Part shown: one piece after another, positions 17,274-25,716 of the stretch | How positions within the stretch are numbered: position 1 is the first letter of the stretch | How the letters are laid out: every line of letters begins with the position of its first letter | Origin: Oxalobacter formigenes | GTDB taxonomy: Bacteria > Pseudomonadota > Gammaproteobacteria > Burkholderiales > Burkholderiaceae_D | DNA: 64,000 nucleotides | Reading direction: 5' to 3' | Assembly (NCBI RefSeq): GCF_002127965.1 | Contig: NZ_CP018787.1 | Coordinates: 1,612,001 to 1,676,000 of the forward strand | Made by a program: the position numbers and the translations under genes | The notes under the pieces: model-generated | The model's database searches: none | What the model saw: the letters and a program-made list of their open reading frames with translations, nothing else | Told to the model about the DNA's origin: nothing

Positions 17274-17467
17274 TTACCTCCCTTTACCGAACCCGCTTTC
17301 CAGCGGTGGACTTTCCAGAATCCATCAGACACACTGCGTCCGGCCAACATGGCCTGCAACTGCATCAGCGTCATTTTCATCCTGGCTTTCAGCCCCATAA
17401 TCTTTGCCTTCAGAAGGATTTGCACAAACGTCATCGTCTGCCAAAATGTCACCGTCGATTCATTCAT
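17270..17467 (-). CDS. Small basic phage protein
   Basis: 65 residues, overlapping both neighbours (8 bp with the upstream gene, 4 bp with the adaptor), which supports expression by coupling. It begins MNESTVTFWQTMTFVQILLK and then becomes basic and Met-rich. There is no convincing membrane segment, so I do not call it a holin. Function unknown. Confidence 0.55.
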   Translation of the reverse strand: MNESTVTFWQTMTFVQILLKAKIMGLKARMKMTLMQLQAMLAGRSVSDGFWKVHRWKAGSVKGGK

Positions 17468-17711
17468 GGCAATCTCCCTTCAGCTCCTGCGGAAAATGTT
17501 TTCTTTCCAGTTCAGACTCAAAAGCCGTCTTGCAATGATCAGGTTGCCAGAAAAAAATACAGTCGATTACGCAACGCAAAAACCGCCAGCCATTGCCTTC
17601 ATTGCGCTTGCGCCATGCCGCACTTGATATCGTTTCATCCGCCCAGCCACCGAAAAGCGTATTGACGAGCTGATCGAACGCAATCGGAATCTGGCTAAAC
17701 CGTCGTCCCAT
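17460..17711 (-). CDS. Small conserved phage protein of unknown role
   Basis: 83 residues from MGRRFSQIPIAFDQLVNTL, with GGAGAAGGCA just before the ATG; the longer frame to 17846 is out-of-frame overlap with the tail chaperone gene. The pattern AFDQLVNTLFGGWADETIS, a WR segment, then IDCIFFWQPDHCKTAFESE with paired cysteines and His is one I associate with a small hypothetical protein common in phages of Gram-negatives. It overlaps the chaperone gene by 17 bp and the next gene by 8 bp. Role unknown. Confidence 0.65.
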   Translation of the reverse strand: MGRRFSQIPIAFDQLVNTLFGGWADETISSAAWRKRNEGNGWRFLRCVIDCIFFWQPDHCKTAFESELERKHFPQELKGDCHE

Positions 17712-18225
17712 TGCCTTCTCCTTCAGTCTGTGCAAGCGTTTCAAACACGATGTCGATCGCATCCAGTTCGTCCACTGTTTCCGCTGCCTCGATACCAGCT
17801 TCAATCTGCCATTTGGTCTGATACAGCCGCTGTGAATTGACGACAATTTCTTTTCTCATCGTCTCCAGCTGCTCTTTCTTCACTTCATGGAAGCGGTTGT
17901 CCCAGTCTCGGAATAAGGTGCTTTCTCCTTCGTTAAGAACCAGAACCAGTCCTTCAATATTCCTGTTCGCTATCTCGTCGGCATTGATCTCGAAACCGGC
18001 AGAAGACATGCAGTGAGCCGTTTCAGAAACGGGGGGAAATGCGGTATTCAGTTCTGCCAGCTTCGCCGCTCCGGCTTCATCCAGCGTCTCTTCCGGCAAA
18101 GCGACAACTTCGTACCAGTCGCACTTGTCTTCGATCATGGCCTTGTTGTCATTGCACCAGAGAACTGTTTTTGTATATTCGTTCCAGCTTTGTACCGGCT
18201 GTTGAATTTGTTTTCCGATCATCAT
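17695..18225 (-). CDS. Tail fibre assembly chaperone, DUF4376-type, copy 1
   Basis: 176 residues. The C-terminal two thirds show the DUF4376 pattern: ANRNIEGLVLVLNEG, FRDWDNRFHEVKKEQLETM, then QRLYQTKWQIEAGIEAAETV. Such proteins follow tail-fibre genes and help fibre folding or attachment. It begins 3 bp after the fibre gene at 18229-19653. A block in the middle (SETAHCMSSAGFEINADE) is nearly identical to the second chaperone at 19650-20201, while the first 45 and last 40 residues differ, showing duplication followed by divergence or exchange. Confidence 0.82.
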   Translation of the reverse strand: MMIGKQIQQPVQSWNEYTKTVLWCNDNKAMIEDKCDWYEVVALPEETLDEAGAAKLAELNTAFPPVSETAHCMSSAGFEINADEIANRNIEGLVLVLNEGESTLFRDWDNRFHEVKKEQLETMRKEIVVNSQRLYQTKWQIEAGIEAAETVDELDAIDIVFETLAQTEGEGNGTTV

Positions 18226-18228
18226 GAT

Positions 18229-19653
18229 TTATTCTCCCTGGCCGCAGGCATACCAAAGCACCGCAGAATTTAGCAATGCTCTTATCAATCTGATAACTGT
18301 ATTACTTAATTGATACGCGCTTACATGTCCGATATTGCTATCGAGTAGCGTGTCTGAACAATAGCTGCAAAGTGCGTAATAATTAACATTTTTGAATGGC
18401 ACAATTAATGTAAAATCTTCGACAGGATAATTAGTTGTTTTTAGTCTTATCCCACCTTGTTCCAGCCAGCCATCCGACCATTTCCGGTACCAGTTCGCCC
18501 CGTCGTTATACGTTTCTATAACGTATTTAACGGCTGCGCCATTGATCGTCTTATCGAGTTTGTTTGCGGACAGATCTGCCACATCGTTCGCCAATTCGGT
18601 GATGTCGATCAGACCGGGATTGATCGCGGCGTCGAAAGCCTTGATACAGGGAAGCAAGGTCAAGGCAGGTGGCTGGACAGTTTCAGATGCGCCGTAGATG
18701 GGATTGGAACGCGATGCGACAAAATCTGTATTTACTCTTTTTCCCGAACCGCCTGAAGCAAGCAGCTCACTTGAAGCTCCACTTTGGCTATTAAATGCTC
18801 CGGATGCACTGCCCAAAACGACACCAAATTTGACAGATGGAAGCGTTCCGGAAATATTCGGCAACCCTGCTTCAAGTTTTTGACCCGGCGTGTCGCTCCC
18901 CTGCGCAAACCGGTCGATCAGATCCGGCAGGTTGAACGTGGTCGATCCATCTCCCTCGCCGAACGTTGTACCGATAGCGGCATACAAATCAGGATAGGTT
19001 TCCCTGCCTACAGCCGCACCGTCGGCTTTGAGGTAGCCTGCGGGTGGTGTAGTTGTCGCAAAGTATTCGACTGTCCCGACAGGAACCCCTTTTTTCGCGA
19101 TCTCTTCCTGCAACACGGCTATATCGTCATCCGTTGCCAGATTATCCGGTTTGCCAGTCAGATCATCGTAACAACCGGACGTCGCCACCACCGACAAATC
19201 CGGCCTGTTCAGGATTTTCGCCGGCCCGACAGTGGCATTCCAGTCGGCATTGATCGCCAGGGACAGCGCTTTCGCGCTCTCGGCCGCTTCTTTTGCTGAA
19301 TTCACCGCTTTGACCGAACTGTCCACTGCCCTTTCTTCACTGAGCTTTGCTTCCTGCGCAGAAGCGGATGACGCATTCGCCGCCACAAGCGATTTGTCCA
19401 GCATCGACTGTGCATCCATCACGACTCCTTCGACCAGCGATACCCGCAATTCCTCACTGATCGAATCCGCCGTCACCACTGCCGGACGCAACTTCCCGTC
19501 GTCTGCCTGTAGAATCGCAAGATTCGTCCGGATATCGTTGATCGAATTCGATGCCCGGTCCAGCTCCGCATTCAATGCGGAATGATCCGTTTCATTACCA
19601 AAATCGTCGGCAAAATTCTTTTCCCTGTTATAAGAAGGAGGTTGTGCCATCAT
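18229..19653 (-). CDS. Tail fibre protein with collar domain, copy 1
   Basis: 474 residues. The N-terminus (NREKNFADDFGNETDHSALN) is the attachment region, followed by an Ala/Ser-rich helical shaft. A phage tail-collar domain lies near residues 195-260 (GTVEYFATTTPPAGYLKADG, FGEGDGSTTFNLPDLIDRFA). The last 90 residues are a gp53-like tip (VEDFTLIVPFKNVNYYALC to VLWYACGQGE) encoded by noticeably AT-richer DNA, a sign of exchange of the receptor-binding end. The start overlaps the upstream chaperone stop as ATGA. It should determine host binding. Confidence 0.88.
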   Translation of the reverse strand: MMAQPPSYNREKNFADDFGNETDHSALNAELDRASNSINDIRTNLAILQADDGKLRPAVVTADSISEELRVSLVEGVVMDAQSMLDKSLVAANASSASAQEAKLSEERAVDSSVKAVNSAKEAAESAKALSLAINADWNATVGPAKILNRPDLSVVATSGCYDDLTGKPDNLATDDDIAVLQEEIAKKGVPVGTVEYFATTTPPAGYLKADGAAVGRETYPDLYAAIGTTFGEGDGSTTFNLPDLIDRFAQGSDTPGQKLEAGLPNISGTLPSVKFGVVLGSASGAFNSQSGASSELLASGGSGKRVNTDFVASRSNPIYGASETVQPPALTLLPCIKAFDAAINPGLIDITELANDVADLSANKLDKTINGAAVKYVIETYNDGANWYRKWSDGWLEQGGIRLKTTNYPVEDFTLIVPFKNVNYYALCSYCSDTLLDSNIGHVSAYQLSNTVIRLIRALLNSAVLWYACGQGE

Positions 19654-20201
19654 TCTTCTCCCAAATCAAAATCAATCACAATCGCATTCAGAGATTCAAC
19701 CGTTTCTGCGACATTGATCAGCTCGCGCAATACCCACTTCCTCGCATAAATTGCTTGTGCATTAGCAATGATTTCCAATTGCATGGTTTTCAATTGGGCA
19801 AGTGTTACATCATGAAAACTGTTGTCGTAAGCGCAAAACCGGACGCTTTTATGAGTACTCGCTTCCAGTGCAATAATCAGACTGGAAATATTACGGTTCG
19901 CCGTTTCATCGGCATTGATCTCGAAACCGGCAGACGACATGCAGTGAGCGGTTTCGGATGCAGAGGTAAATGCGGTGTTCAGTTCCGTCAGCTTTGCGGC
20001 TCTGGCTTCTTCCAGCGGTTTTTGCGGCGCATGGCCTTTTTCGTACCAGTTGCCGTCAAATCCCTGTTCCACCTCGTCATCAGGGTATGTTTCGACCATG
20101 TCGACGGAATACTGTGGCATGAACGGCAGGGTGTTTTTCAGCCGTTTCAGGTTTTCGTCGATCAAGACAAATTTATGGTTTTCGACTATTCCGTATCTCA
20201 T
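19650..20201 (-). CDS. Tail fibre assembly chaperone, DUF4376-type, copy 2
   Basis: 183 residues beginning MRYGIVENHKFVLIDENLKR, a typical start for fibre chaperones. The DUF4376-like part is visible: ANRNISSLIIALEAST, VRFCAYDNSFHDVTLAQLKT, QAIYARKWVLRELINVAETV. It overlaps both fibre genes by four bases, so fibre-chaperone-fibre-chaperone is a translationally coupled tandem duplication. Half-identical to copy 1 in the middle, divergent at both ends. Confidence 0.82.
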   Translation of the reverse strand: MRYGIVENHKFVLIDENLKRLKNTLPFMPQYSVDMVETYPDDEVEQGFDGNWYEKGHAPQKPLEEARAAKLTELNTAFTSASETAHCMSSAGFEINADETANRNISSLIIALEASTHKSVRFCAYDNSFHDVTLAQLKTMQLEIIANAQAIYARKWVLRELINVAETVESLNAIVIDFDLGEE

Positions 20202-21640
20202 TGTTGAACACTCCCGTTGGCGTAAATAAAGCGAAATCTAGTGTACGTTCCGGCCGCGTTATACTCGACGGTAACAACAGCTCCTTTTTTCACCGGGATT
20301 AAAACGAAGGGATAAGCGTTTGCGGCAGGGAGATCGTTATTCGCACCATACATAGCTGAGCTATCTGGCGCATTCACATAGAGTGCGACATATTGATTTG
20401 CTGCCGTTGTTATCTTTTCAAAGAAAATGTATCCGTCCGCTGGCGCGGTGATCGTGCTTAAAGATACCGGAAGCGTCAAGTCAACATATCTGTCAGACGG
20501 CATCGCTGCATTGGCAGCCGTCATCTTGTCTGTTTTATCCGCCATTTCCTGCGCCAGTTCCGTGATGTCGATCAGGCCGGGATCGGTAGCAGCGTCGAAG
20601 GCTTTGATGCAGGGCAGCAGGGTCAAGGCTGGAGGCTGGACGGTGTCGGATGCGCCGTAAATAGGATTACTTTCTGATAAATCAAGATTTATAATTTTGT
20701 TCGATGACGCTCCCCCGGCAACTCCTATTGTTTCAAACTGCACGCCAGCGGAGCCAGTTGTCGATAAAGCTCCGCTTTTATAAACCGGAGTAAAACCAAA
20801 AAAACCGCTAAGTTTGCCAATCGCGTTCGGCAACCCCGCCTCAAGCTTCTGCCCGGGTACATCACTCCCCTGCGCAAACCGGCCGATCAGGTCTGGCAGG
20901 TTGAACGTGGTCGATCCATCTCCCTCGCCGAATGCCGTCCCGATGGCGGCAAACAAATCAGGATAGGTTTCCCTGCCTACAGCCGCGCCGTCGGCTTTGA
21001 GGTAGCCTGCGGGTGGTGTACTTGTCGCAAAGTATTCGATGGTGCCGACAGGAACCCCTTTTTTGGCGATTTCTTCCTGCAACACGGCTATATCGTCATC
21101 CGTTGCCAGATTATCAGGCTTGCCAGACAAATCCTCATAGTTCCCTGACAGGGCAACGGCCGACAATGCCGGTTTGTTCAGGATTTCGGCTGCCCCTTCT
21201 GTTGCATCCCAGTCCGAATTGATTGCCAAAGCAATCGCTTTCGCGCTATCGGCCGCTTCTTTCGCCGAATTGCCGGCCATCGATGAACTTTCCAAAGCCT
21301 TTTCTTCACTTGCTTTTGCCGCCTTCGCCGAAACCGATGACGCCTCCGCAAAAGCCGATGACGCATCCGCCGCCGCAAGCGATCTGTCCAGCATCGACTG
21401 GGCATCCATGACGACGCCTTCGACCAGCGATACCCGCAATTCCTCACTGATCGAATCCGCCGTCACCACTGCCGGACGCAACTTCCCGTCGTCTGCCTGT
21501 AGAATCGCCAGATTCGTCCGGATATCGTTGATCGAATTCGATGCCCGGTCCAGCTCCGCATTCAATGCGGAATGATCCGTCTCCCTGCCGCTGTTCAGGG
21601 TAAAATTCTTTTCGCGGTTATATGCCGGTGGCTGTGCCAT
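20198..21640 (-). CDS. Tail fibre protein with collar domain, copy 2
   Basis: 480 residues. The N-terminal 90 residues and the collar region are nearly identical to copy 1, while the shaft gains an extra Ala/Ser/Glu-rich stretch and the C-terminal tip is unrelated (after KMTAANAAMPSDRYVDLTLP, ending RFRFIYANGSVQQ). The tail-collar motif (GTIEYFATSTPPAGYLKADG, FNLPDLIGRFAQGSD) is intact. Two co-transcribed fibres with different tips suggest either a hetero-fibre tail or an alternative-specificity reserve. It follows the 109-residue head-associated gene by 33 bp. Confidence 0.88.
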   Translation of the reverse strand: MAQPPAYNREKNFTLNSGRETDHSALNAELDRASNSINDIRTNLAILQADDGKLRPAVVTADSISEELRVSLVEGVVMDAQSMLDRSLAAADASSAFAEASSVSAKAAKASEEKALESSSMAGNSAKEAADSAKAIALAINSDWDATEGAAEILNKPALSAVALSGNYEDLSGKPDNLATDDDIAVLQEEIAKKGVPVGTIEYFATSTPPAGYLKADGAAVGRETYPDLFAAIGTAFGEGDGSTTFNLPDLIGRFAQGSDVPGQKLEAGLPNAIGKLSGFFGFTPVYKSGALSTTGSAGVQFETIGVAGGASSNKIINLDLSESNPIYGASDTVQPPALTLLPCIKAFDAATDPGLIDITELAQEMADKTDKMTAANAAMPSDRYVDLTLPVSLSTITAPADGYIFFEKITTAANQYVALYVNAPDSSAMYGANNDLPAANAYPFVLIPVKKGAVVTVEYNAAGTYTRFRFIYANGSVQQ

Positions 21641-21673
21641 AATTGACCTCCAAACTGACTAAAATACGGACAG

Positions 21674-22003
21674 TCAAACAGCCGCCGGTTTTCCCTTGGC
21701 AGACGGTTTCGCTTTTGTTTCACCCATCGCTTTTTCAAGCGCTTTCGAACCCTTCTTGCCGTAAACCATCTCGACCAGTTCAACGCCGTACTTCACACAA
21801 AAACGTTCGTACTCGTCGTCACTGGCCTTGAAAGAACCGATCGGCGAACCGATACCGGCTTCATCGGCACGAACCTTGTCGGCATTCTGGACATTTTCCG
21901 TACCGAACAATTCCTGGATCAAGGGCACTTCATAATCCGGAACCGTAACAGGGGTAATGGTGTGAGCGTCACGTCGGATCAGGATTTCATACAATGGAGT
22001 CAT
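21674..22003 (-). CDS. Small head-associated phage protein
   Basis: 109 residues from MTPLYEILIRRDAHTITPVT, with GAGGAAAATT before the ATG. It follows the coat gene, separated by a strong palindromic hairpin. The N-terminus (VPDYEVPLIQELFGTENVQN) is compact; the C-terminus is Lys/Ala/Pro-rich and basic. Position suggests a head-completion or decoration accessory. Family not recognised. Confidence 0.7.
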   Translation of the reverse strand: MTPLYEILIRRDAHTITPVTVPDYEVPLIQELFGTENVQNADKVRADEAGIGSPIGSFKASDDEYERFCVKYGVELVEMVYGKKGSKALEKAMGETKAKPSAKGKPAAV

Positions 22004-22032
22004 AATTTTCCTCAATAAAAAAACGGAATGAA

Positions 22033-22059
22033 TACCGGTACCGGATAAACCGGTACCGG
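22033..22059. terminator. Perfect GC-rich hairpin after the major capsid gene
   Basis: ACCGGTACCGG and its exact reverse complement CCGGTACCGGT flank ATAAA. No T tract follows closely on the minus strand until after the hairpin (GGTATTCATTCCG), so it is more likely a partial attenuator or a 3'-end stabiliser that boosts coat protein over downstream genes. Confidence 0.6.
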
Positions 22060-22073
22060 TGTTGCAAAGCCCT

Positions 22074-23123
22074 TTAGGCGATTGTCAGAACGGAATGGGC
22101 GTTCGCACGCTTCATCACCACCGCCATACGGACATTGACCATCTGGTACAAAGCCAGAATGTTGTAAGGACGGGTCGGAGTGACCACATCCATATCGTCG
22201 TCATGCAATTCCATATGCTTGGTATTAATGAAATAGCAGCGTTTTTCCCATGGAATCGACGGCGATTCGATCGCATCCAGCGTCTCGAACTGAGGGTCCC
22301 AGATAATTTCAACGCCCTTGAAGAACAGCCCGGTCGAGGTACCCGAACCGATACCGGCGTCAACTCGCTTGATCGAACCCGCATTGGCGTTATTCGTCAC
22401 CGTCACGCCATACTGACGATACGCATCGATAAACGCGGAACCGGCTAAAATGAAGTCAGGACTGCCGCCATTACGGATACACTTGCGCCATTCGCCTTCC
22501 ATGGCAGTGGCCAGTGTACCGGCCGTCGTGGAAGCAATAGCCGTCTTGACATTATTGCGCCAGTACGTCGCAGTCGAACGGTCAATGCCGCCAACCACAC
22601 CTGTTGCAGGTGTCAGGGAAACCAGTGCGTCCAGACCCGTAATCGCATCGGCATTGGCCGTGCCGTCACGATGCAATTCCATAGACAGCTTTTCCATAAA
22701 ACCGGTACGGAAAGCCTGGGTCTGCTCATCAAGCAGATTGCACAACTGGACACGTTCATTTTCTTCCAGTTTGTGTTGGCCGCTTTGGCCTTCTTTTACA
22801 CGAATGCCATTGGCAAACAGCGTATCGTGGGCGATGTAAAAACCGTCCACGGCACGACGCCATGGAAAAGCGGCATGTTCCAGCGTATTGCGCTTGTTGA
22901 ACGACACAGGCGCTTCGCCATAAGCCCATGCAAAATTGGAATCCAGGGATTTACGGATATTGACCGTCACGTTCTGTTTCGCGCCCACAAGCTTTTTCTT
23001 TTTTTCCATCAGCTTTTTGAGCAGCGGGGTATCGGTAGAAATCTGATCGACGGCAGTATTACGCAAATAATCGTCGAGAGAGGATTTACCAAGATTTTCT
23101 AAATCGGAAGATGTTACTGGCAT
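22074..23123 (-). CDS. Phage major capsid protein
   Basis: 349 residues after a TAGGAGCGACAG site. The sequence has coat-protein character: N-terminal helix (LENLGKSSLDDYLRNTAVDQ), a Lys-rich loop (KLMEKKKKLVGAKQNVTVNI), a long spine-type helix (EENERVQLCNLLDEQTQAFR) and a C-terminal beta region with RPYNILALYQMVNVRMAVVM. Size and first position after a strong phage promoter fit an HK97-fold coat protein. It is placed upstream of the tail genes and about 12 kb from portal and scaffold, an unusual arrangement. Fold assignment is inferred. Confidence 0.82.
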   Translation of the reverse strand: MPVTSSDLENLGKSSLDDYLRNTAVDQISTDTPLLKKLMEKKKKLVGAKQNVTVNIRKSLDSNFAWAYGEAPVSFNKRNTLEHAAFPWRRAVDGFYIAHDTLFANGIRVKEGQSGQHKLEENERVQLCNLLDEQTQAFRTGFMEKLSMELHRDGTANADAITGLDALVSLTPATGVVGGIDRSTATYWRNNVKTAIASTTAGTLATAMEGEWRKCIRNGGSPDFILAGSAFIDAYRQYGVTVTNNANAGSIKRVDAGIGSGTSTGLFFKGVEIIWDPQFETLDAIESPSIPWEKRCYFINTKHMELHDDDMDVVTPTRPYNILALYQMVNVRMAVVMKRANAHSVLTIA

Positions 23124-23174
23124 CTGTCGCTCCTAATATGAAAGATTAAAAAACAAGTCTTTCACACCGGCACA

Positions 23175-23367
23175 GGACGCAACCCCTGATAAATGAAACA
23201 GTCTTTTGCCAGACGCGACACTGGCTACAGCGACTTCAAAACCATTTCCTGCGCTACCGGGACGCGACCCCCGGCGGTACGGCGACAAATTACGATGTGT
23301 TTTGGTATCTCAAAACAGACAGGCCGCCGGAACGCGACCCCGACATGACTGCGATAAAACCTGTCTG
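23175..23367 (-). other. Repeat-containing 5' leader of the capsid gene
   Basis: Four degenerate copies of a GGACGCGACCCC-like word lie at 23175-23186, 23211-23221, 23261-23272 and 23329-23341. One is within the palindrome CCGGGACGCGACCCCCGG (23257-23274), another within a stem CAGACAGG (23316-23323) / CCTGTCTG (23360-23367). The stretch lies between promoter copy 3 and the capsid gene, so it would be transcribed as an untranslated leader with several hairpins. Confidence 0.5.
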
Positions 23368-23413
23368 CCTCAAAACAACCGAATTGTGCAATCGTGTTTC
23401 ATAGCACAGTTAT

Positions 23414-23461
23414 ATTGTAAAACGGGAATCAACCCGCTCCGGACATTTGTGTCACATTTCT
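23414..23461 (-). promoter_or_regulatory. Phage late-type promoter, copy 3 (capsid-tail unit)
   Basis: Minus strand: ACAAATGTCCGG (23450-23439), 19 bp, then TACAAT (23419-23414). The tandem upstream half-site GAAATGTGAC is present. The 19-bp spacer sequence differs completely from other copies, yet its length is the same, which supports function. Confidence 0.8.
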
Positions 23462-23778
23462 TCACATGCCATTTTTCGAAAAAACAAACATATCAATAAA
23501 ACCATTTAAAATCATTTAACTAAAAATGAAACTTAAACCATATTTTTAACTTTGGAAATTCCGATTTCTTCGGTTGCCTCGATCTCTTTGTCGAAAAATT
23601 CTTCTGTCAACCCCTGACATTTGCAGAAAAGCAACAAAAAAATGAGGCATAAATTTCATCTTTGACAGGAATTTACCCGGGAATAATCAGGAAAATCGGC
23701 AATATTCATGACCAGAAGTCAAAGCTGTTTCGACATTACCGGTTTTGTGATTGACCTGTTGAAGCCGACTTGAGTGCA
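23462..23778. other. AT-rich intergenic stretch
   Basis: About 320 bp between the capsid promoter and the end of the tail-collar gene. AT-rich, with no ORF, tRNA or clear terminator that I can support. Confidence 0.4.
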
Positions 23779-24939
23779 TTATTCAAATCCCTGTCCACAG
23801 GCATACCACCTGAAACCGAGCACATAACCGGTAATAGATCCCAGGGCAGTAAAACCGATTGCCGTTTCACTCCCATATTTGATTTGCATATACCAGTTAG
23901 CCGTCGTATTTGCCGTTATTCCGCTTGTGACAGACAAATAATAATCCGGATTCGAAAAGGGGATATAAAACACGCCATTGGCAATAGCAGAAGTATTGGT
24001 AGTCAACTCCCCCCACTGCTCAAGCAATCCGTCAGACCATTTTCTCCAGCCACCAGTTCTTCCGTCACAATAAGCGTCTGTTACATACCGCACAGGCTTC
24101 CCGTTCATGGTTTTGTCAAGTTTCCCCTCGACTTCATTTGCCAGTTCGGTCACATCGATCAGTCCCGGATTCGATACGGCATCGAAAACTTTAATACATG
24201 GCAAAAGTGTCAGGGCCGGCGGCTGGACAGTATTGGAAGCGCCATATATCGAATTTGAACGGGATGCATCAAATGACATATCAGGCAAACTCTGATAAGT
24301 CCCGGTCCCCCCTTCAATCTTCTGGGAATAGACTGAACCTTGATGAAAACACCCGGACGGATTCAGATTTACATATGCCCATACAGCCACCGAGTGTTTT
24401 CCTTCAATATTCGGCAAGCCCGCAAGTATCTTCTGGCCCGGAGTCAGACTGCCCTGCGGGAATCTGCCAATGAGGTCAGGCAAATTAAACGTGGTTTCGC
24501 CATCGCCCTCACCGAATATCGTTCCGATAGCTTCAAACAAATCCGGGTAAGTACCCCGTTCCACTTCAGCCCCATTGGCTATAAGATAGCCAGCCGGTGG
24601 CATAGCCGTCGCAAAATATTCAATCGTTCCTGCCGGAGCCCCTCTTTTAGCGATTTCCTGCTCCAGTTCAGCCGTCCTGTTTTCCAGTTCTGTCTTGTCA
24701 GCCTTGTTTTGAATAGCCGTTTGAATCGTTTGCTGATCAGCTTTTGCTTCTATTTTATTAGTCAATTCTGTCAAATCAATTCCCAATGTCTTTCTGACCG
24801 CCTCCTTGTCAGAGCTGTCCTCGCCAAAAAGTTCCGAGAGAAAATCCCTCAATTTGCCCAAGGCGTTTTTCATCTCTCCCGTCGTTGTCCGTGGTGTTTT
24901 CGAGCCGGACAGAAGATCCTTCTGCGGTAATTTCGTCAT
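23779..24939 (-). CDS. Solitary tail-collar fibre protein
   Basis: 386 residues starting at MTKLPQKDLLSGSKTP. GGAGAAACGAT lies just before the ATG; the extension to 25020 would read through the terminator hairpins. The N-terminus (TTTGEMKNALGKL, LFGEDSSDKEAVRKTLGIDL) is shared with the tail protein at 39311-40099, not with the two fibres at 18-21 kb. Helical shaft, then collar domain (GTIEYFATAMPPAGYLIANG, FNLPDLIGRFPQGSL), then a gp53-like tip (IPFSNPDYYLSVTSG to RWYACGQGFE). No chaperone gene adjoins it. It may be an alternative receptor-binding fibre transcribed from its own leader. Confidence 0.85.
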   Translation of the reverse strand: MTKLPQKDLLSGSKTPRTTTGEMKNALGKLRDFLSELFGEDSSDKEAVRKTLGIDLTELTNKIEAKADQQTIQTAIQNKADKTELENRTAELEQEIAKRGAPAGTIEYFATAMPPAGYLIANGAEVERGTYPDLFEAIGTIFGEGDGETTFNLPDLIGRFPQGSLTPGQKILAGLPNIEGKHSVAVWAYVNLNPSGCFHQGSVYSQKIEGGTGTYQSLPDMSFDASRSNSIYGASNTVQPPALTLLPCIKVFDAVSNPGLIDVTELANEVEGKLDKTMNGKPVRYVTDAYCDGRTGGWRKWSDGLLEQWGELTTNTSAIANGVFYIPFSNPDYYLSVTSGITANTTANWYMQIKYGSETAIGFTALGSITGYVLGFRWYACGQGFE

Positions 24940-24952
24940 ATCGTTTCTCCAT

Positions 24953-25053
24953 AAAAAAAGACCTCCCCGACAAAGGAGAGGTCTGAAAACAAAAAAAGGG
25001 CGCAAAAGCGCCCGTCGCACACAGTTTATGACGGTTTTTCTCTTCGGTCAGCT
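24953..25053 (-). promoter_or_regulatory. Conserved tail-fibre leader with two tandem terminator hairpins
   Basis: In minus-strand order: GCTGACCGAAGAGAAAAACC, a CCGTC...GACGG stem, GGGCGCTTTTGCGCCC (25013-24998) followed by seven Ts, then a GACCTCTCC/GGGGAGGTC hairpin (24983-24960) followed by seven Ts, then GGAG and the ATG at 24939. The same element, with the same gene start after it, occurs on the plus strand at 39199-39310. Two intrinsic terminators within 60 bp of a start codon, on the coding strand, imply insulation from upstream transcription, attenuation, or a regulated anti-termination event. Confidence 0.8.
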
Positions 25054-25116
25054 CACAAACGATAAAAAAATCCAGCCAGATAAATCCACTTCGATATCAG
25101 AAGCCCGAAAAACATC

Positions 25117-25632
25117 TCAATCGCCAGTGACGGCACCTCCCTGTGAAACCCGGTTGTGTTTAAAACACGACAGCATTCTCAGCAGTGAAGAGCGTGCCCC
25201 GTCCAGCCCGATAGTCCATGTCTTTTCATTTCCCTCCCTGAAAAAGACCCGAATATATTGCCTGTCATTGACCAGACTTAAAAACACACTTGTCAGCTCG
25301 ACCGGAATGGCAATCGAAACAATCTTTCCATCCCCGTAAGCCGTCAAATCAAGCGGTTCGTTATCGTCAAAATCCAGCCTCACGGCAACAGATGTGCCTT
25401 CCGGAAAAGACCATGATCCCTTGTACAAATCAAACTGGATAAAAGGAGTTGATTCAATCAGCTTGATCGAGGCATTCGTCTCCGGATCTGTCCGGTTAAC
25501 CGTCGCCATCCCGCAAATCCAGTGCTGTTCATTGCCCTTTGGAACAGAAAAGCTTTCCCAGTCCCGCCAGTTGGAAGCGAAAACCGGAAAAGTAACCAGT
25601 GACAAAAGAAAAACCACAAAAAGTTTTTTCAT
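25117..25632 (-). CDS. Periplasmic protein, possibly IalB-like
   Basis: 171 residues after GGAGTGAAT. A Sec signal (MKKLFVVFLLSLVTFPVFA) precedes a beta-rich mature part: FSVPKGNEQHWICGMATVNR, IQFDLYKGSWSFPEGTSVAV, KIVSIAIPVELTSVFLSLVN. The layout (Cys in an early strand, second Cys near the C-terminus at MLSCFKH) recalls small invasion-associated-locus-B-type proteins, but this is a loose resemblance. It lies just upstream of the conserved tail-fibre leader, same strand. Function unknown. Confidence 0.75.
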   Translation of the reverse strand: MKKLFVVFLLSLVTFPVFASNWRDWESFSVPKGNEQHWICGMATVNRTDPETNASIKLIESTPFIQFDLYKGSWSFPEGTSVAVRLDFDDNEPLDLTAYGDGKIVSIAIPVELTSVFLSLVNDRQYIRVFFREGNEKTWTIGLDGARSSLLRMLSCFKHNRVSQGGAVTGD

Positions 25633-25716
25633 ATATTCACTCCAAAAAGATCACACGGACAAAAAAACCGGAGAAGTCATCGAACCCGCTTGATCGTTCC
25701 CCCTCTTGCGGAAAAA

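Noticed and set aside
17270..17467. Holin for the 65-residue gene
   Set aside because: The hydrophobic stretch is broken by Lys/Gln and too short for a clear membrane helix.
23175..23341. CRISPR array from the four GGACGCGACCCC-like words
   Set aside because: The words are only 11-13 bp, degenerate and irregularly spaced, with no cas genes.
18229..25020. Diversity-generating retroelement acting on the fibre tips
   Set aside because: No reverse transcriptase and no template/variable repeat pair with A-specific differences were found; tips differ along their whole length, which fits recombination.
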